The position numbers were made by a program, and so were the translations under genes. From Pseudomonadota bacterium (lineage in GTDB: Bacteria; Pseudomonadota; Gammaproteobacteria; Burkholderiales; Casimicrobiaceae): a DNA stretch of 5,741 bases. The notes beneath the pieces were generated by a model. It worked only from the letters and a program-made list of their open reading frames with translations, ran no database searches and was not told the origin of the DNA. Location: NCBI GenBank assembly GCA_029571495.1, contig JAKPSO010000256.1:1-5741 (forward strand), in the 5' to 3' direction. Positions 1 through 5,228 of the stretch are shown here, one piece after another (the first letter of the stretch is position 1; each line of letters begins with the position of its first letter).

Positions 1-248
1 TGGTCAAGCAAATGGAGCGCAATCAGTGGATCGAAATGAGCGACGAAAAAGGTGCGCTCAAATACGCCAAACTCGCGTGGGTGAGCCCTCAGGGCACGAC
101 CTATCTGTTCACGACGCGACATGGTCGCAAAGCTGCCTCAGTGACGCCCGAGGAACTCGCGGAATGGTTCCGCACCGACAAGGCGCGCCTGATCGAGTCC
201 GAACCCATCGTGGATCGCGCGCTCGCCGGCATGTTCCCGACTGCCTGA
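1..248 (+). CDS. C-terminal end of a DUF1631 family protein (partial, 5' end outside window)
   Basis: The reading frame is open from the left edge (first whole codon at base 3) and stops with TGA at 246-248, so this is the last 81 residues of a longer protein. The ATG at 12 is an internal Met, not a start. The visible part has the layout I associate with the C-terminus of DUF1631 proteins: a small beta-barrel-like segment ('KLAWVSPQGTTYLFTTRHGRKAASVTPEELAE') in which a 'KLAW(I/V)SP' strand leads to a '(Y)LF..R.G.K' strand, then a helix ending in '.VDRALAGMF'. DUF1631 proteins are large, uncharacterised and mainly from beta- and gammaproteobacteria. The C-terminal barrel resembles the PilZ fold, but I see no RxxxR / DxSxxG c-di-GMP motif in this fragment. 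The next gene starts 13 bp downstream on the same strand, so the two may be co-transcribed. The family call is by recognition only. Confidence 0.68.
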   Translation, partial: VKQMERNQWIEMSDEKGALKYAKLAWVSPQGTTYLFTTRHGRKAASVTPEELAEWFRTDKARLIESEPIVDRALAGMFPTA

Positions 249-261
249 TTCGAAACCGTTG

Positions 262-900
262 ATGGATCGTCTGCGGTTGCTGGTGTTGGGCGATTTTGCG
301 CTGGCCACGGGATCTGATCTTCATGTACGTCACGTCGCGCAAGCATTGGCGGCCCGGGGAAACGCTGTGGACGCGGTGAGTTTCGTTCCAAGTGATCGCG
401 TCGCGATTGCCGCTGTTGTTCAAGCGGCGTGGCAGTTTCCGGGTGTCGTGGTGTCATTCGGTAGTCTGGGGGCCGACTCCGATGACCATGTTCGCGCAAC
501 CGTTGCAGCCCTGCAAGATGGGCGCGAGGAGGTCGGATTGGCACGCCTTCCAGAACGGTCAGGTACTGGTTTTCTCGAATGTGGAAACATAGCCTTTTTT
601 CATGGCAGTCCCGAACGAGCGCATGCTGTGTTCGATGCCTGGTTCGCGGAACGTGTAAACGGCCCAAGCGGTGGCGGGTCAGCCGACGCGCGCGAAGTGA
701 TTGCCTGGCAATTGCCGGAATCGGCGGCTGCCAAGGCCGCCCGCGCAACCGTAAAGCATGAGTTTCCAAATGTCATTCAGCGGATCGTGCCCGCCGGAGC
801 AGGGCGCTTGCATCTGAGTTTCACCGGTGCGAGTAAAGGCCGCACTCAAGCGGCGCGCAAAGCGCTGCAACGGCAACTGTCTGCGGGCTCTGACGACTGA
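262..900 (+). CDS. MoCF/CinA-like (competence/damage-inducible protein A family) protein with degenerate ligand-binding motifs
   Basis: A 212-residue protein from the ATG at 262; a TTG at 259 would add one residue. No clear Shine-Dalgarno precedes it. Residues 5-85 look like the MoCF_biosynth (MogA/MoaB/CinA N-terminal) Rossmann-like domain: 'LLVLGDFALATGSDLHVRHVAQALAARG' matches the family start, where 'GDE(I/L)L.G' is usual, and 'VVSFGSLGADSDDHVR' (64-78) matches the usual 'GG(T/I)G.T.DD.T'. Here the acidic residue of GDE is Phe12 and the GG.G loop has become GSLG, although the Asp pair 74-75 remains. Residues 103-130 ('GFLECGNIAFFHGSPERAHAVFDAWFAE') resemble the linker of short CinA-like proteins, and 155-206 resemble the small alpha/beta tail of CinA/FAD-synthase-like proteins ('FPNV ... 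LHLSFTG ... A.KAL..QL'). It lacks the CinA deamidase domain. Family members bind molybdopterin or act on nucleotide-like substrates; with the altered motifs a catalytic role is doubtful. It probably shares a transcript with the preceding DUF1631 gene and faces pyrD. Confidence 0.66.
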   Translation: MDRLRLLVLGDFALATGSDLHVRHVAQALAARGNAVDAVSFVPSDRVAIAAVVQAAWQFPGVVVSFGSLGADSDDHVRATVAALQDGREEVGLARLPERSGTGFLECGNIAFFHGSPERAHAVFDAWFAERVNGPSGGGSADAREVIAWQLPESAAAKAARATVKHEFPNVIQRIVPAGAGRLHLSFTGASKGRTQAARKALQRQLSAGSDD

Positions 901-925
901 GGTCAGCCGCGTGTACTGAGCCCGC
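883..925. other. Stem-loop spanning both stop codons of the convergent CinA-like/pyrD pair
   Basis: GCGGGCTC (883-890) and GAGCCCGC (918-925) are perfect 8-bp inverted repeats. Nested inside, CTGAC (890-894) can pair with GTCAG (902-906) across a 7-base loop; the two stems compete for C890. The structure contains the TGA of the CinA-like gene (898-900) and the TGA of pyrD (903-905, read on -). No T-run follows on either strand, so it is not a textbook intrinsic terminator. With only 2 bp between the genes it could still slow converging polymerases or protect both mRNA ends. The pairing is seen directly; the role is inferred. Confidence 0.4.
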
Positions 926-1928
926 GAAGTAGCTCGCCGACAAACCCCGGCCCGCGGTAGAGCAACCCGGTGTAAATCTGAATTAAGCTCGCGCCGAGAT
1001 CGAGTTTTCGTCGCGCGTCTTCAACCGACATGATGCCGCCCACACCGATGATCGGAACGCGCCCGTTCGTTGCCTTAACGACTTTCGCGAGCACGGCGTC
1101 AGCGCGCTTCGTGAGCGGCGCACCACTGAGTCCGCCAGCCTCCTTTGCATACTCGTGGCCGGCTACGGTCTCTCGGCTAATGGTCGTGTTGCTCGAAATG
1201 ATCGCGTCCGCCCCAGCATCGATGATCGCGTTTACGACATCGGCAATGGCGTCATCCGCAATGTCCGGCGCGATCTTGACGGCAATCGGGCGGGACCGGC
1301 CATGCAAACGTGCCAATTTCTTGCCTTCGCGCGCGAGTGTCGACACGAGGGCGGCGACCGAGTCCGGCGCTTGCAAATCGCGCAAGTTTTTGGTGTTCGG
1401 GGACGAAATATTGACCGTGATGTAGTCAGCCGTCGCGTACACCGCGCGAAGTGCGATCAAATAGTCGTCCACGGCGCGCTCAATTGGCGTCGCTGCGTTC
1501 TTTCCGATGTTTACTCCGACGGGGATGTTGAGATCACGGGTTTGGAGGCGTTTGAGCGCGGCCTCAACGCCACCATTGTTGAAACCCAATCGATTGATCA
1601 GCGCTTCGTGCTCAACCAAACGAAACATGCGCGGCGCAGGGTTGCCGGGCTGTGGCAGCGGCGTCAACGTGCCGATTTCAAGAAAACCGAATCCAAGCTG
1701 CGCCAAGCCACGCAAGTGCTTTGCGTCTTTGTCGAGGCCGGCGGCCAAACCCACGCGGTTTGGGAACGTGAGACCCATCACTTCGACCTGCGGAGTCACT
1801 GGAATTTGCCCGGCCCAGATACGCGCAAGACCGAGCGCCGCTTGCGCATCGAGCGCCGCAAATGCAGCCGCGTGCGCAGCTTCGGGGTCTAGACAGAACA
1901 AGGCGGGGCGAAATAGGGAATAGCTCAT
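903..1928 (-). CDS. pyrD: Dihydroorotate dehydrogenase (quinone), class 2
   Basis: A 341-residue protein, close to E. coli PyrD (336). It oxidises dihydroorotate to orotate in de novo pyrimidine synthesis, passing electrons through FMN to ubiquinone at the inner face of the cytoplasmic membrane. The start is set by the family N-terminus ('MSYSLFRPALFCLDPEAAH'), whose first helices form the membrane and quinone-entry region that marks class 2. Recognisable elements in order: 'NRVGLAAGLDKD' (57-68, FMN and barrel entry), 'EIGTLTPLPQPGNPAPRMFRL' (84-104), 'INRLGFNNGG' (111-120), 'VNIGKN' (139-144), the catalytic-base motif 'NISSPNT' (173-179; Ser, as in class 2, where class 1A has Cys), 'VKIAPD' (217-222), 'SSNTT' (245-249), 'GGLSGAPL' (265-272), and the FMN-phosphate site 'GVGGI' (295-299) with 'YTGLLYRGPGF' (319-329). 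All expected residues are present. It is transcribed alone, facing the CinA-like gene at its 3' end (2-bp gap) and back-to-back with mltB (20-bp gap). No strong Shine-Dalgarno is visible. Confidence 0.97.
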   Translation of the reverse strand: MSYSLFRPALFCLDPEAAHAAAFAALDAQAALGLARIWAGQIPVTPQVEVMGLTFPNRVGLAAGLDKDAKHLRGLAQLGFGFLEIGTLTPLPQPGNPAPRMFRLVEHEALINRLGFNNGGVEAALKRLQTRDLNIPVGVNIGKNAATPIERAVDDYLIALRAVYATADYITVNISSPNTKNLRDLQAPDSVAALVSTLAREGKKLARLHGRSRPIAVKIAPDIADDAIADVVNAIIDAGADAIISSNTTISRETVAGHEYAKEAGGLSGAPLTKRADAVLAKVVKATNGRVPIIGVGGIMSVEDARRKLDLGASLIQIYTGLLYRGPGFVGELLRGLSTRG

Positions 1929-1933
1929 GCCGC

Positions 1934-1940
1934 TATTATC
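1934..1940. promoter_or_regulatory. Symmetric -10-like element shared by divergent pyrD and mltB
   Basis: The 20 bp between the two start codons contain CTATTATC. On + it offers TATTAT (1934-1939), which would start transcription near 1946, just before the mltB ATG at 1949. On - it offers GATAAT (1940 to 1935), which would start near 1928, the first base of pyrD. On - a TTGATT (1965 to 1960, repeated at 1969 to 1964) lies 19 bp upstream as a possible -35; on + I see no convincing -35. A shared, nearly palindromic -10 with start points about 18 bp apart is a known way to make a bidirectional bacterial promoter. Which strand is active, if either, cannot be told here. Confidence 0.35.
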
Positions 1941-1948
1941 TCTGGCCT

Positions 1949-2968
1949 ATGCGACGTCTAATCAATCAATCATTTTGCGCGGCTGCGCTCGCCGCCGCTG
2001 CAATCGCTTTCCCCATCAACGTCGCCGCCCAGAGCTACTCGCAGCGTGCCGAGTTTGCCGCGTTTAGGACCGAGCTGGTCGCCAACGATGGTTTCGACGC
2101 CGCCGTGATAGATACGTTGTTTTCACAAGTCAAAAAAATTGACAAGATCATTGGCTACATGGACGCGCCGGTGCGTGCGCCGACGCCGTGGCACATCTAT
2201 TGGCCGCGGCACATCGGTGGCGACCGATTACAGCGCGGCATTGACTTTATGCGAACCAACAAGACGCAGTTTGCTGCAGCCGAAGCAGCGTATGGTGTGC
2301 CCGCTCCCGTGATCGGTGCCATCGTGGGCGTGGAGACGGTGTACGGGCGTTTGACAGGCAACTTTCGGGTGATTGACGCGCTTGCGACGCTGGCGTTTGA
2401 CTACCCGCGACGTGCTGATTTTTTTCGCAGCGAACTTCGCGAGCTACTGCTACTCGCGCGCGAACAGAAACGCTCGCCGTTGGATTACGTTGGCTCGTTC
2501 GCGGGCGCGATGGGTTGGCCGCAGTTCATGCCGGGGAGTCATCGCAAGTGGGCCGTCGACTTCGACAATGACCAAAAAATTGACTTGTGGAATTCGCCGG
2601 CGGACATCGTCGGCTCAGTGGCCTCGTTTCTCGCGGGGCATGGATGGCAGCGCGGCGAACCCGTGATGTTGCCCATCAACGAGCCGAGCGCGGAAATCAT
2701 CGCAAGCATCGACGGCGGACTTTCGCCGCGAAAGCCACTGCGCGAATTTCTGGCCGCTGGCGTGAAGATTATTGCGCAAGACGCGGACGTGGTGCTGCCC
2801 GCTGAAGACGCGTCGGTGGGCATCATCTCGCTCGACAACGCCGATGGCCGCAACGAGTATTGGCTGGTGTTCGAAAACTTCTACGTGATCACCCGCTACA
2901 ACCGATCACGCATGTACGCCTCGTCGGTGTGGTCCTTGGCGTATGCGTTGAAGAAGGCGATGCGTTAA
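1949..2968 (+). CDS. mltB: Membrane-bound lytic murein transglycosylase B-like (SLT_2 family, GH103)
   Basis: A 339-residue protein. It cleaves the MurNAc-GlcNAc bond of murein and forms 1,6-anhydro ends, acting in the periplasm during wall turnover. The start at 1949 is chosen because it gives a normal signal peptide: 'MRRL', a hydrophobic stretch at about 9-22, and a likely cleavage after Val-Ala-Ala27. An upstream ATG in the same frame at 1862 lies inside pyrD and would spoil it. There is no lipobox (the only early Cys, Cys10, follows 'QSF'), so unlike E. coli MltB the protein is probably soluble. Motifs in order: 'YWPRHIGGDRLQRGIDF' (84-100), catalytic Glu129 in 'IVGVETVYGR' (125-134), 'FDYPRRADFFRSEL' (150-163), 'SFAGAMGWPQFMPGS' (183-197), an EF-hand-like loop with Asp204, 206, 208 and 212 as in Slt35, and the closing 'TRYNRSRMYASSVWSLA' (315-331). 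It lacks the C-terminal peptidoglycan-binding domain found in some relatives. No Shine-Dalgarno is evident. Confidence 0.93.
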   Translation: MRRLINQSFCAAALAAAAIAFPINVAAQSYSQRAEFAAFRTELVANDGFDAAVIDTLFSQVKKIDKIIGYMDAPVRAPTPWHIYWPRHIGGDRLQRGIDFMRTNKTQFAAAEAAYGVPAPVIGAIVGVETVYGRLTGNFRVIDALATLAFDYPRRADFFRSELRELLLLAREQKRSPLDYVGSFAGAMGWPQFMPGSHRKWAVDFDNDQKIDLWNSPADIVGSVASFLAGHGWQRGEPVMLPINEPSAEIIASIDGGLSPRKPLREFLAAGVKIIAQDADVVLPAEDASVGIISLDNADGRNEYWLVFENFYVITRYNRSRMYASSVWSLAYALKKAMR

Positions 2969-3026
2969 CGAAGCCTTCGCTTTGCACGTGGCCGTCCGAT
3001 AGCGAGTTGACGGCGAACAGGCGTAA

Positions 3027-3084
3027 CCTCCCTCGGGTATTCGATTCAACGGTCCGCGTCCGCTGGCCCGTTTCACAGGGAGGA
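3027..3084 (+). promoter_or_regulatory. dctA ribosome-binding site and matching upstream anti-Shine-Dalgarno
   Basis: AGGGAGGA (3077-3084) is a near-ideal Shine-Dalgarno 4 bases before the dctA ATG at 3089, the strongest in the window. CCTCCCT (3027-3033) is its exact complement over 7 bp, and CGGG (3034-3037) next to it can pair with CCCG (3067-3070), leaving a 6-base bulge (3071-3076). Together they give 11 bp that would close the ribosome site. A small CGG/CCG hairpin (3050-3062) could sit in the loop. No convincing sigma70 promoter was found upstream, so it is not known that the transcript includes base 3027. The ribosome site is secure; the masking stem is inferred. Confidence 0.5.
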
Positions 3085-3088
3085 CACT

Positions 3089-4444
3089 ATGGAAGCAGCA
3101 CGCGCACAGACTGCGTCGAGACCGTTCTATCAATCGCTTTATGTTCAAGTCATAACGGCAATTGTCATTGGCGTTTTACTTGGTCATTTCGCGCCGGCCT
3201 ATGGCGAGATGATGAAGCCGCTCGGTGATGGCTTTATCAAACTCATCAAGATGATCATCGCGCCGATCATCTTCTGCACTGTGGTCGTCGGCATCGCGGG
3301 CATGGAAGACATGAAGAAGGTCGGAAAGACCGGTGGCATCGCGCTTCTGTACTTTGAGATCGTGAGCACGATTGCGCTCGTTGTTGGGCTTGTCATCGTC
3401 AACGTCATCGCGCCGGGCGAGGGGATGAACGCCAACCTTGCGACGCTCGATGCGAAGGCGGTCGCCGCCTACGCTGGCCCCGGAAAAATGCAGGGTACGG
3501 TCGATTTCTTGCTGGCGATCATTCCGACAACCGTGGTCGATGCCTTCGCTAAAGGCGAGATGCTGCAAGTGCTGCTGTTCGCGTTGTTTTTTGGCTTCGC
3601 GTTGCACCGCTTCGGTGGCCGCGGCACGCTTGTGTTCGACATGATCGAGAAGACGTCGCACGTGCTCTTCGCAATCGTCGGCTTCATCATGAAAGTCGCA
3701 CCGATCGGTGCCTTCGGCGCGATGGCGTTCACCATCGGCAAGTACGGCTTGGCGTCACTCGTGCCTTTGGCGAAGCTCATGGGAACGTTCTACGCAACGT
3801 GCCTCGTGTTTGTCTTCGGTGTACTCGGGTTGATCGCGTACTTCAACGGGTTCTCCATTTGGAAGTTCATCAAATACATAAAAGAAGAGTTGCTGATCGT
3901 GCTGGGCACCTCGTCTTCGGAATCCGTGTTGCCGCGCATGATGGCGAAGATGGAAACGCTCGGCGCGAAGAAGTCCACCGTCGGTCTCGTGATCCCGACC
4001 GGCTACTCGTTCAACCTTGACGGCACATCGATTTACTTGACGATGGCCGCGGTGTTCATCGCACAGGCAACCAATACGCCGATGACACTCACGCAGCAGT
4101 TGACGTTGCTCGCCGTGCTGCTCCTCACGTCCAAGGGGGCGGCGGGCGTCACGGGCAGCGGCTTCATCGTGCTCGCGGCGACGCTGTCCGCGGTTGGTGG
4201 CGTTCCCGTTGCGGGTCTCGCGTTGATCCTTGGGATTGATCGCTTTATGTCGGAAGCTCGCGCGCTCACGAACCTTGTCGGCAATGGTGTCGCGACGTTA
4301 GTGGTCGCGCGTTGGACGGGCGATCTGGACGTCGACAAGATGAAACGTCAGCTTGACCACGGACCGGGCTATGTCGACGACGAGGAACCGGAAGCGGTGA
4401 TCGACCAGATCGACAGTCACTTAGCCGTTCCTGCGACCAAATAA
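3089..4444 (+). CDS. dctA: C4-dicarboxylate:cation symporter (DAACS family)
   Basis: A 451-residue inner-membrane transporter (E. coli DctA has 428), with a slightly longer acidic tail. It imports succinate, fumarate, malate and related dicarboxylates with protons or Na+. The start at 3089 follows a strong ribosome site. Hydrophobic helices appear at about 18-38, 52-70, 83-107, 138-173, 191-215 and 228-252. The core signature follows: the serine-rich HP1 tip 'GTSSSESVLPRMMAKME' (273-289), 'GYSFNLDGTSIY' (305-316, the NMDGT region of GltPh), HP2 'LTSKGAAGVTGSGFIVLA' (346-363), and TM8 'GIDRFMSEARALTNLVGN' (382-399). Aligned to GltPh, Arg397 is kept as Arg391 and Asn401 as Asn395, while Asp394, which binds the amino group of aspartate, is Ser388. 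That fits dicarboxylate rather than amino-acid substrates. Neighbours do not include a dctBD two-component pair. Close paralogues carrying other organic acids cannot be excluded. Confidence 0.95.
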   Translation: MEAARAQTASRPFYQSLYVQVITAIVIGVLLGHFAPAYGEMMKPLGDGFIKLIKMIIAPIIFCTVVVGIAGMEDMKKVGKTGGIALLYFEIVSTIALVVGLVIVNVIAPGEGMNANLATLDAKAVAAYAGPGKMQGTVDFLLAIIPTTVVDAFAKGEMLQVLLFALFFGFALHRFGGRGTLVFDMIEKTSHVLFAIVGFIMKVAPIGAFGAMAFTIGKYGLASLVPLAKLMGTFYATCLVFVFGVLGLIAYFNGFSIWKFIKYIKEELLIVLGTSSSESVLPRMMAKMETLGAKKSTVGLVIPTGYSFNLDGTSIYLTMAAVFIAQATNTPMTLTQQLTLLAVLLLTSKGAAGVTGSGFIVLAATLSAVGGVPVAGLALILGIDRFMSEARALTNLVGNGVATLVVARWTGDLDVDKMKRQLDHGPGYVDDEEPEAVIDQIDSHLAVPATK

Positions 4445-4450
4445 GCGACT

Positions 4451-4496
4451 TTGCGCGGGCGCTTGCCCCCGGCTCGCGCGCGCAAGTACAGCTTTT
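4451..4496 (+). terminator. GC-rich hairpin with T-run after dctA (weak terminator candidate)
   Basis: TTGCGCG (4451-4457) and CGCGCAA (4479-4485) form a 7-bp stem; inside, GGC/GCC (4458-4460, 4465-4467) closes a GCTT loop. A run of five T follows at 4492-4496, but six bases lie between stem and T-run, so the fit to an intrinsic terminator is poor. It begins 6 bases after the dctA stop codon. The right arm is also claimed by the larger inverted repeat downstream. Confidence 0.3.
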
Positions 4497-4615
4497 TCGC
4501 CCTAACGGCCATTCTGCGGCCGTTAGACGCATATTTGTCAGTGCATCGATACGCGAATAAGTGGCCCGGAAACGACCGTCAACAGGTCGTTGTGTGCGAA
4601 AAGCTGTACCTTTGC
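4482..4615. repeat. Long imperfect inverted repeat with three internal hairpins between convergent dctA and queF
   Basis: The outer arms are GTACAGCTTTTTCGC (4486-4500) and GCGAAAAGCTGTAC (4596-4609), complementary over 14 pairs with one extra T. A further GCAA/TTGC pairing (4482-4485 with 4612-4615) follows a 2-base bulge. Within lie CTAACGGCC/GGCCGTTAG (4502-4510, 4518-4526; 9-bp perfect stem, 7-base loop), a weaker TATTTG/CGAATA arm (4532-4537, 4554-4559; one G-T pair), and AACGACC/GGTCGTT (4571-4577, 4585-4591; 7-bp stem, 7-base loop). The whole could fold as a four-way junction in RNA or as a cruciform in DNA. It fills most of the 193-bp gap, which holds no credible gene. It could be a structured 3' UTR, a bidirectional terminator, or the remnant of a small mobile element. 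No clean target-site duplication is visible. Confidence 0.6.
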
Positions 4616-4637
4616 TCGGATTTGGGGACGTTAAGCC

Positions 4638-5078
4638 CTAAACCGCTGCCGGATTAGCTAAACCAAAACGCGTCAAATCCACGACAGGCTTGGGTTTCCA
4701 ACCGTCCGCCTGGTGTTCTGCCACGACGTTCGTGTAGATCCCGCCGCGCACGTTCCAGCGCGCGGTCACGCGCGCGAAGCGCGGATTGATCGTGGCGACG
4801 ATTTTGTCGAGCACGTCGTTGGTGACTTTTTCGTGAAACGCGCCGATATCACGGAAGCTCCACATGAACATTTTGAGCGCCTTGAGCTCAATGCAGGTTT
4901 GGTCCGCGATGTACTCGATCGTGAAGTGCGCAAAGTCCGGTTGACCCGTGAGCGGGCAGTGGCAGGTGAACTCCGGAATCTGAATGTGGATCAGATAATC
5001 CCTAGCCGCGTGCGGGTTGGGGAAGGTGTCTAGCGTCGTTTGTGGTTTCGACGGGGTGCTGGCTTGGCGTTCGGACAT
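4638..5078 (-). CDS. queF: NADPH-dependent 7-cyano-7-deazaguanine reductase, type I
   Basis: A 146-residue protein of the short, unimodular QueF type (B. subtilis-like; E. coli QueF is about twice as long). It reduces the nitrile preQ0 to the amine preQ1 with two NADPH, the step before insertion into tRNA in queuosine synthesis, and belongs to the tunnel-fold family. 'EFTCHCPLTGQPDFAHFTIEY' (36-56) holds the catalytic Cys41, which forms the thioimide with preQ0, and the general acid Asp48. The QueF nucleotide-binding signature appears as 'ELKALKMFMW' (64-73), and substrate-binding His82-Glu83 follow in 'GAFHEKVTNDVL'. The tail 'RWNVRGGIYTNV' (107-118) matches the family. The ATG at 5078 has only a weak A/G-rich stretch upstream. 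It is convergent with dctA and divergent from smc. No other queuosine gene is in view, and I see no preQ1 riboswitch upstream. Confidence 0.96.
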   Translation of the reverse strand: MSERQASTPSKPQTTLDTFPNPHAARDYLIHIQIPEFTCHCPLTGQPDFAHFTIEYIADQTCIELKALKMFMWSFRDIGAFHEKVTNDVLDKIVATINPRFARVTARWNVRGGIYTNVVAEHQADGWKPKPVVDLTRFGLANPAAV

Positions 5079-5093
5079 GATTTTCTTGCAATT

Positions 5094-5138
5094 TCAATGA
5101 GTTAGCTGAGTGCTGGCAGCACCTATAATCGTCATTGA
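5094..5138. promoter_or_regulatory. Nested dyad between queF and smc (candidate operator)
   Basis: GTGCTG-G-CAGCAC (5110-5122) is a perfect 13-bp palindrome centred on 5116. TCAATGA (5094-5100) and TCATTGA (5132-5138) are exact inverted copies whose midpoint is also 5116, with 9 bases between each outer half and the core. The right-hand spacer contains the TATAAT box. Such shared symmetry suggests a dimeric or tetrameric regulator able to act on both divergent genes. I do not recognise the site as belonging to a known regulator. Confidence 0.45.
5124..5129 (+). promoter_or_regulatory. Perfect TATAAT -10 box, likely for smc
   Basis: A consensus -10 hexamer sits directly after the 13-bp palindrome. 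Transcription would start near 5136 and give an smc leader of about 93 bases. The -35 position (about 5101-5107, GTTAGCT) matches TTGACA poorly, so an activator or another feature may be needed. On the opposite strand the same bases read GATTAT and could serve queF with a leader of about 40 bases, again without a good -35. Confidence 0.45.
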
Positions 5139-5228
5139 TTTTATCGGGTCGTCACCGCTTGCCGTGCGGCGAGATTTTGCGTCCGCACCAGCTCAAAAGC
5201 CGATTCACGCCCCACCCAATTTCACTGC

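Noticed and set aside
1155..1892. A 245-codon open frame on + antisense to pyrD, and several similar long frames opposite other genes (for example 101-769 on -).
   Set aside because: Arg-rich, low-complexity composition with no recognisable domain, opposite well-supported genes in GC-rich DNA. These are shadows of the real coding frames.
1862..1948. Upstream start for mltB at 1862.
   Set aside because: It would overlap the pyrD coding region by 67 bases and put about 29 charged residues in front of a good signal peptide. The ATG at 1949 is preferred.
2953..2978. Hairpin at the mltB 3' end (GAAGGC 2953-2958 with GCCTTC 2973-2978) as an intrinsic terminator.
   Set aside because: Only 6 bp with a 14-base loop and no T-run after it. 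An overlapping CGAAG-C-CTTCG has a 1-base loop that cannot form in RNA. The evidence is too weak to call.
3007..3035. Sigma70 promoter for dctA using TTGACG at 3007-3012 as -35.
   Set aside because: No -10-like hexamer lies 15-19 bp downstream; the nearest AT-rich stretch, GTATTC at 3037-3042, is 24 bp away.
3064..3080. Sigma54 promoter upstream of dctA (TGGCCCGTTTCACA), expected in some bacteria where DctBD controls dctA.
   Set aside because: The TGGC half is present, but there is no TGC at the -12 position and no tandem upstream activator sites. It would also overlap the ribosome site.
4500..4530. Integron attC-like site: CTAACGGCC ... GGCCGTTAGACGC includes GTTAGAC, which fits the GTTRRRY core.
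   Set aside because: The opposite core does not fit RYYYAAC, the element is only about 30 bases, and there are no inner L boxes or unpaired bulge bases. There is no integrase or cassette array. It is better read as a plain 9-bp hairpin.
4486..4609. Miniature transposable element with terminal inverted repeats.
   Set aside because: Not rejected outright, but not called: the bases just outside the arms show no target-site duplication, and the arms differ by one base. Copy number elsewhere cannot be seen from this window.
5079..5135. preQ1 riboswitch upstream of queF.
   Set aside because: The dyad GTGCTGCCAGCAC on - forms a hairpin, but the loop would be a single base and there is no A-rich tail able to make the H-type pseudoknot of preQ1 riboswitches.
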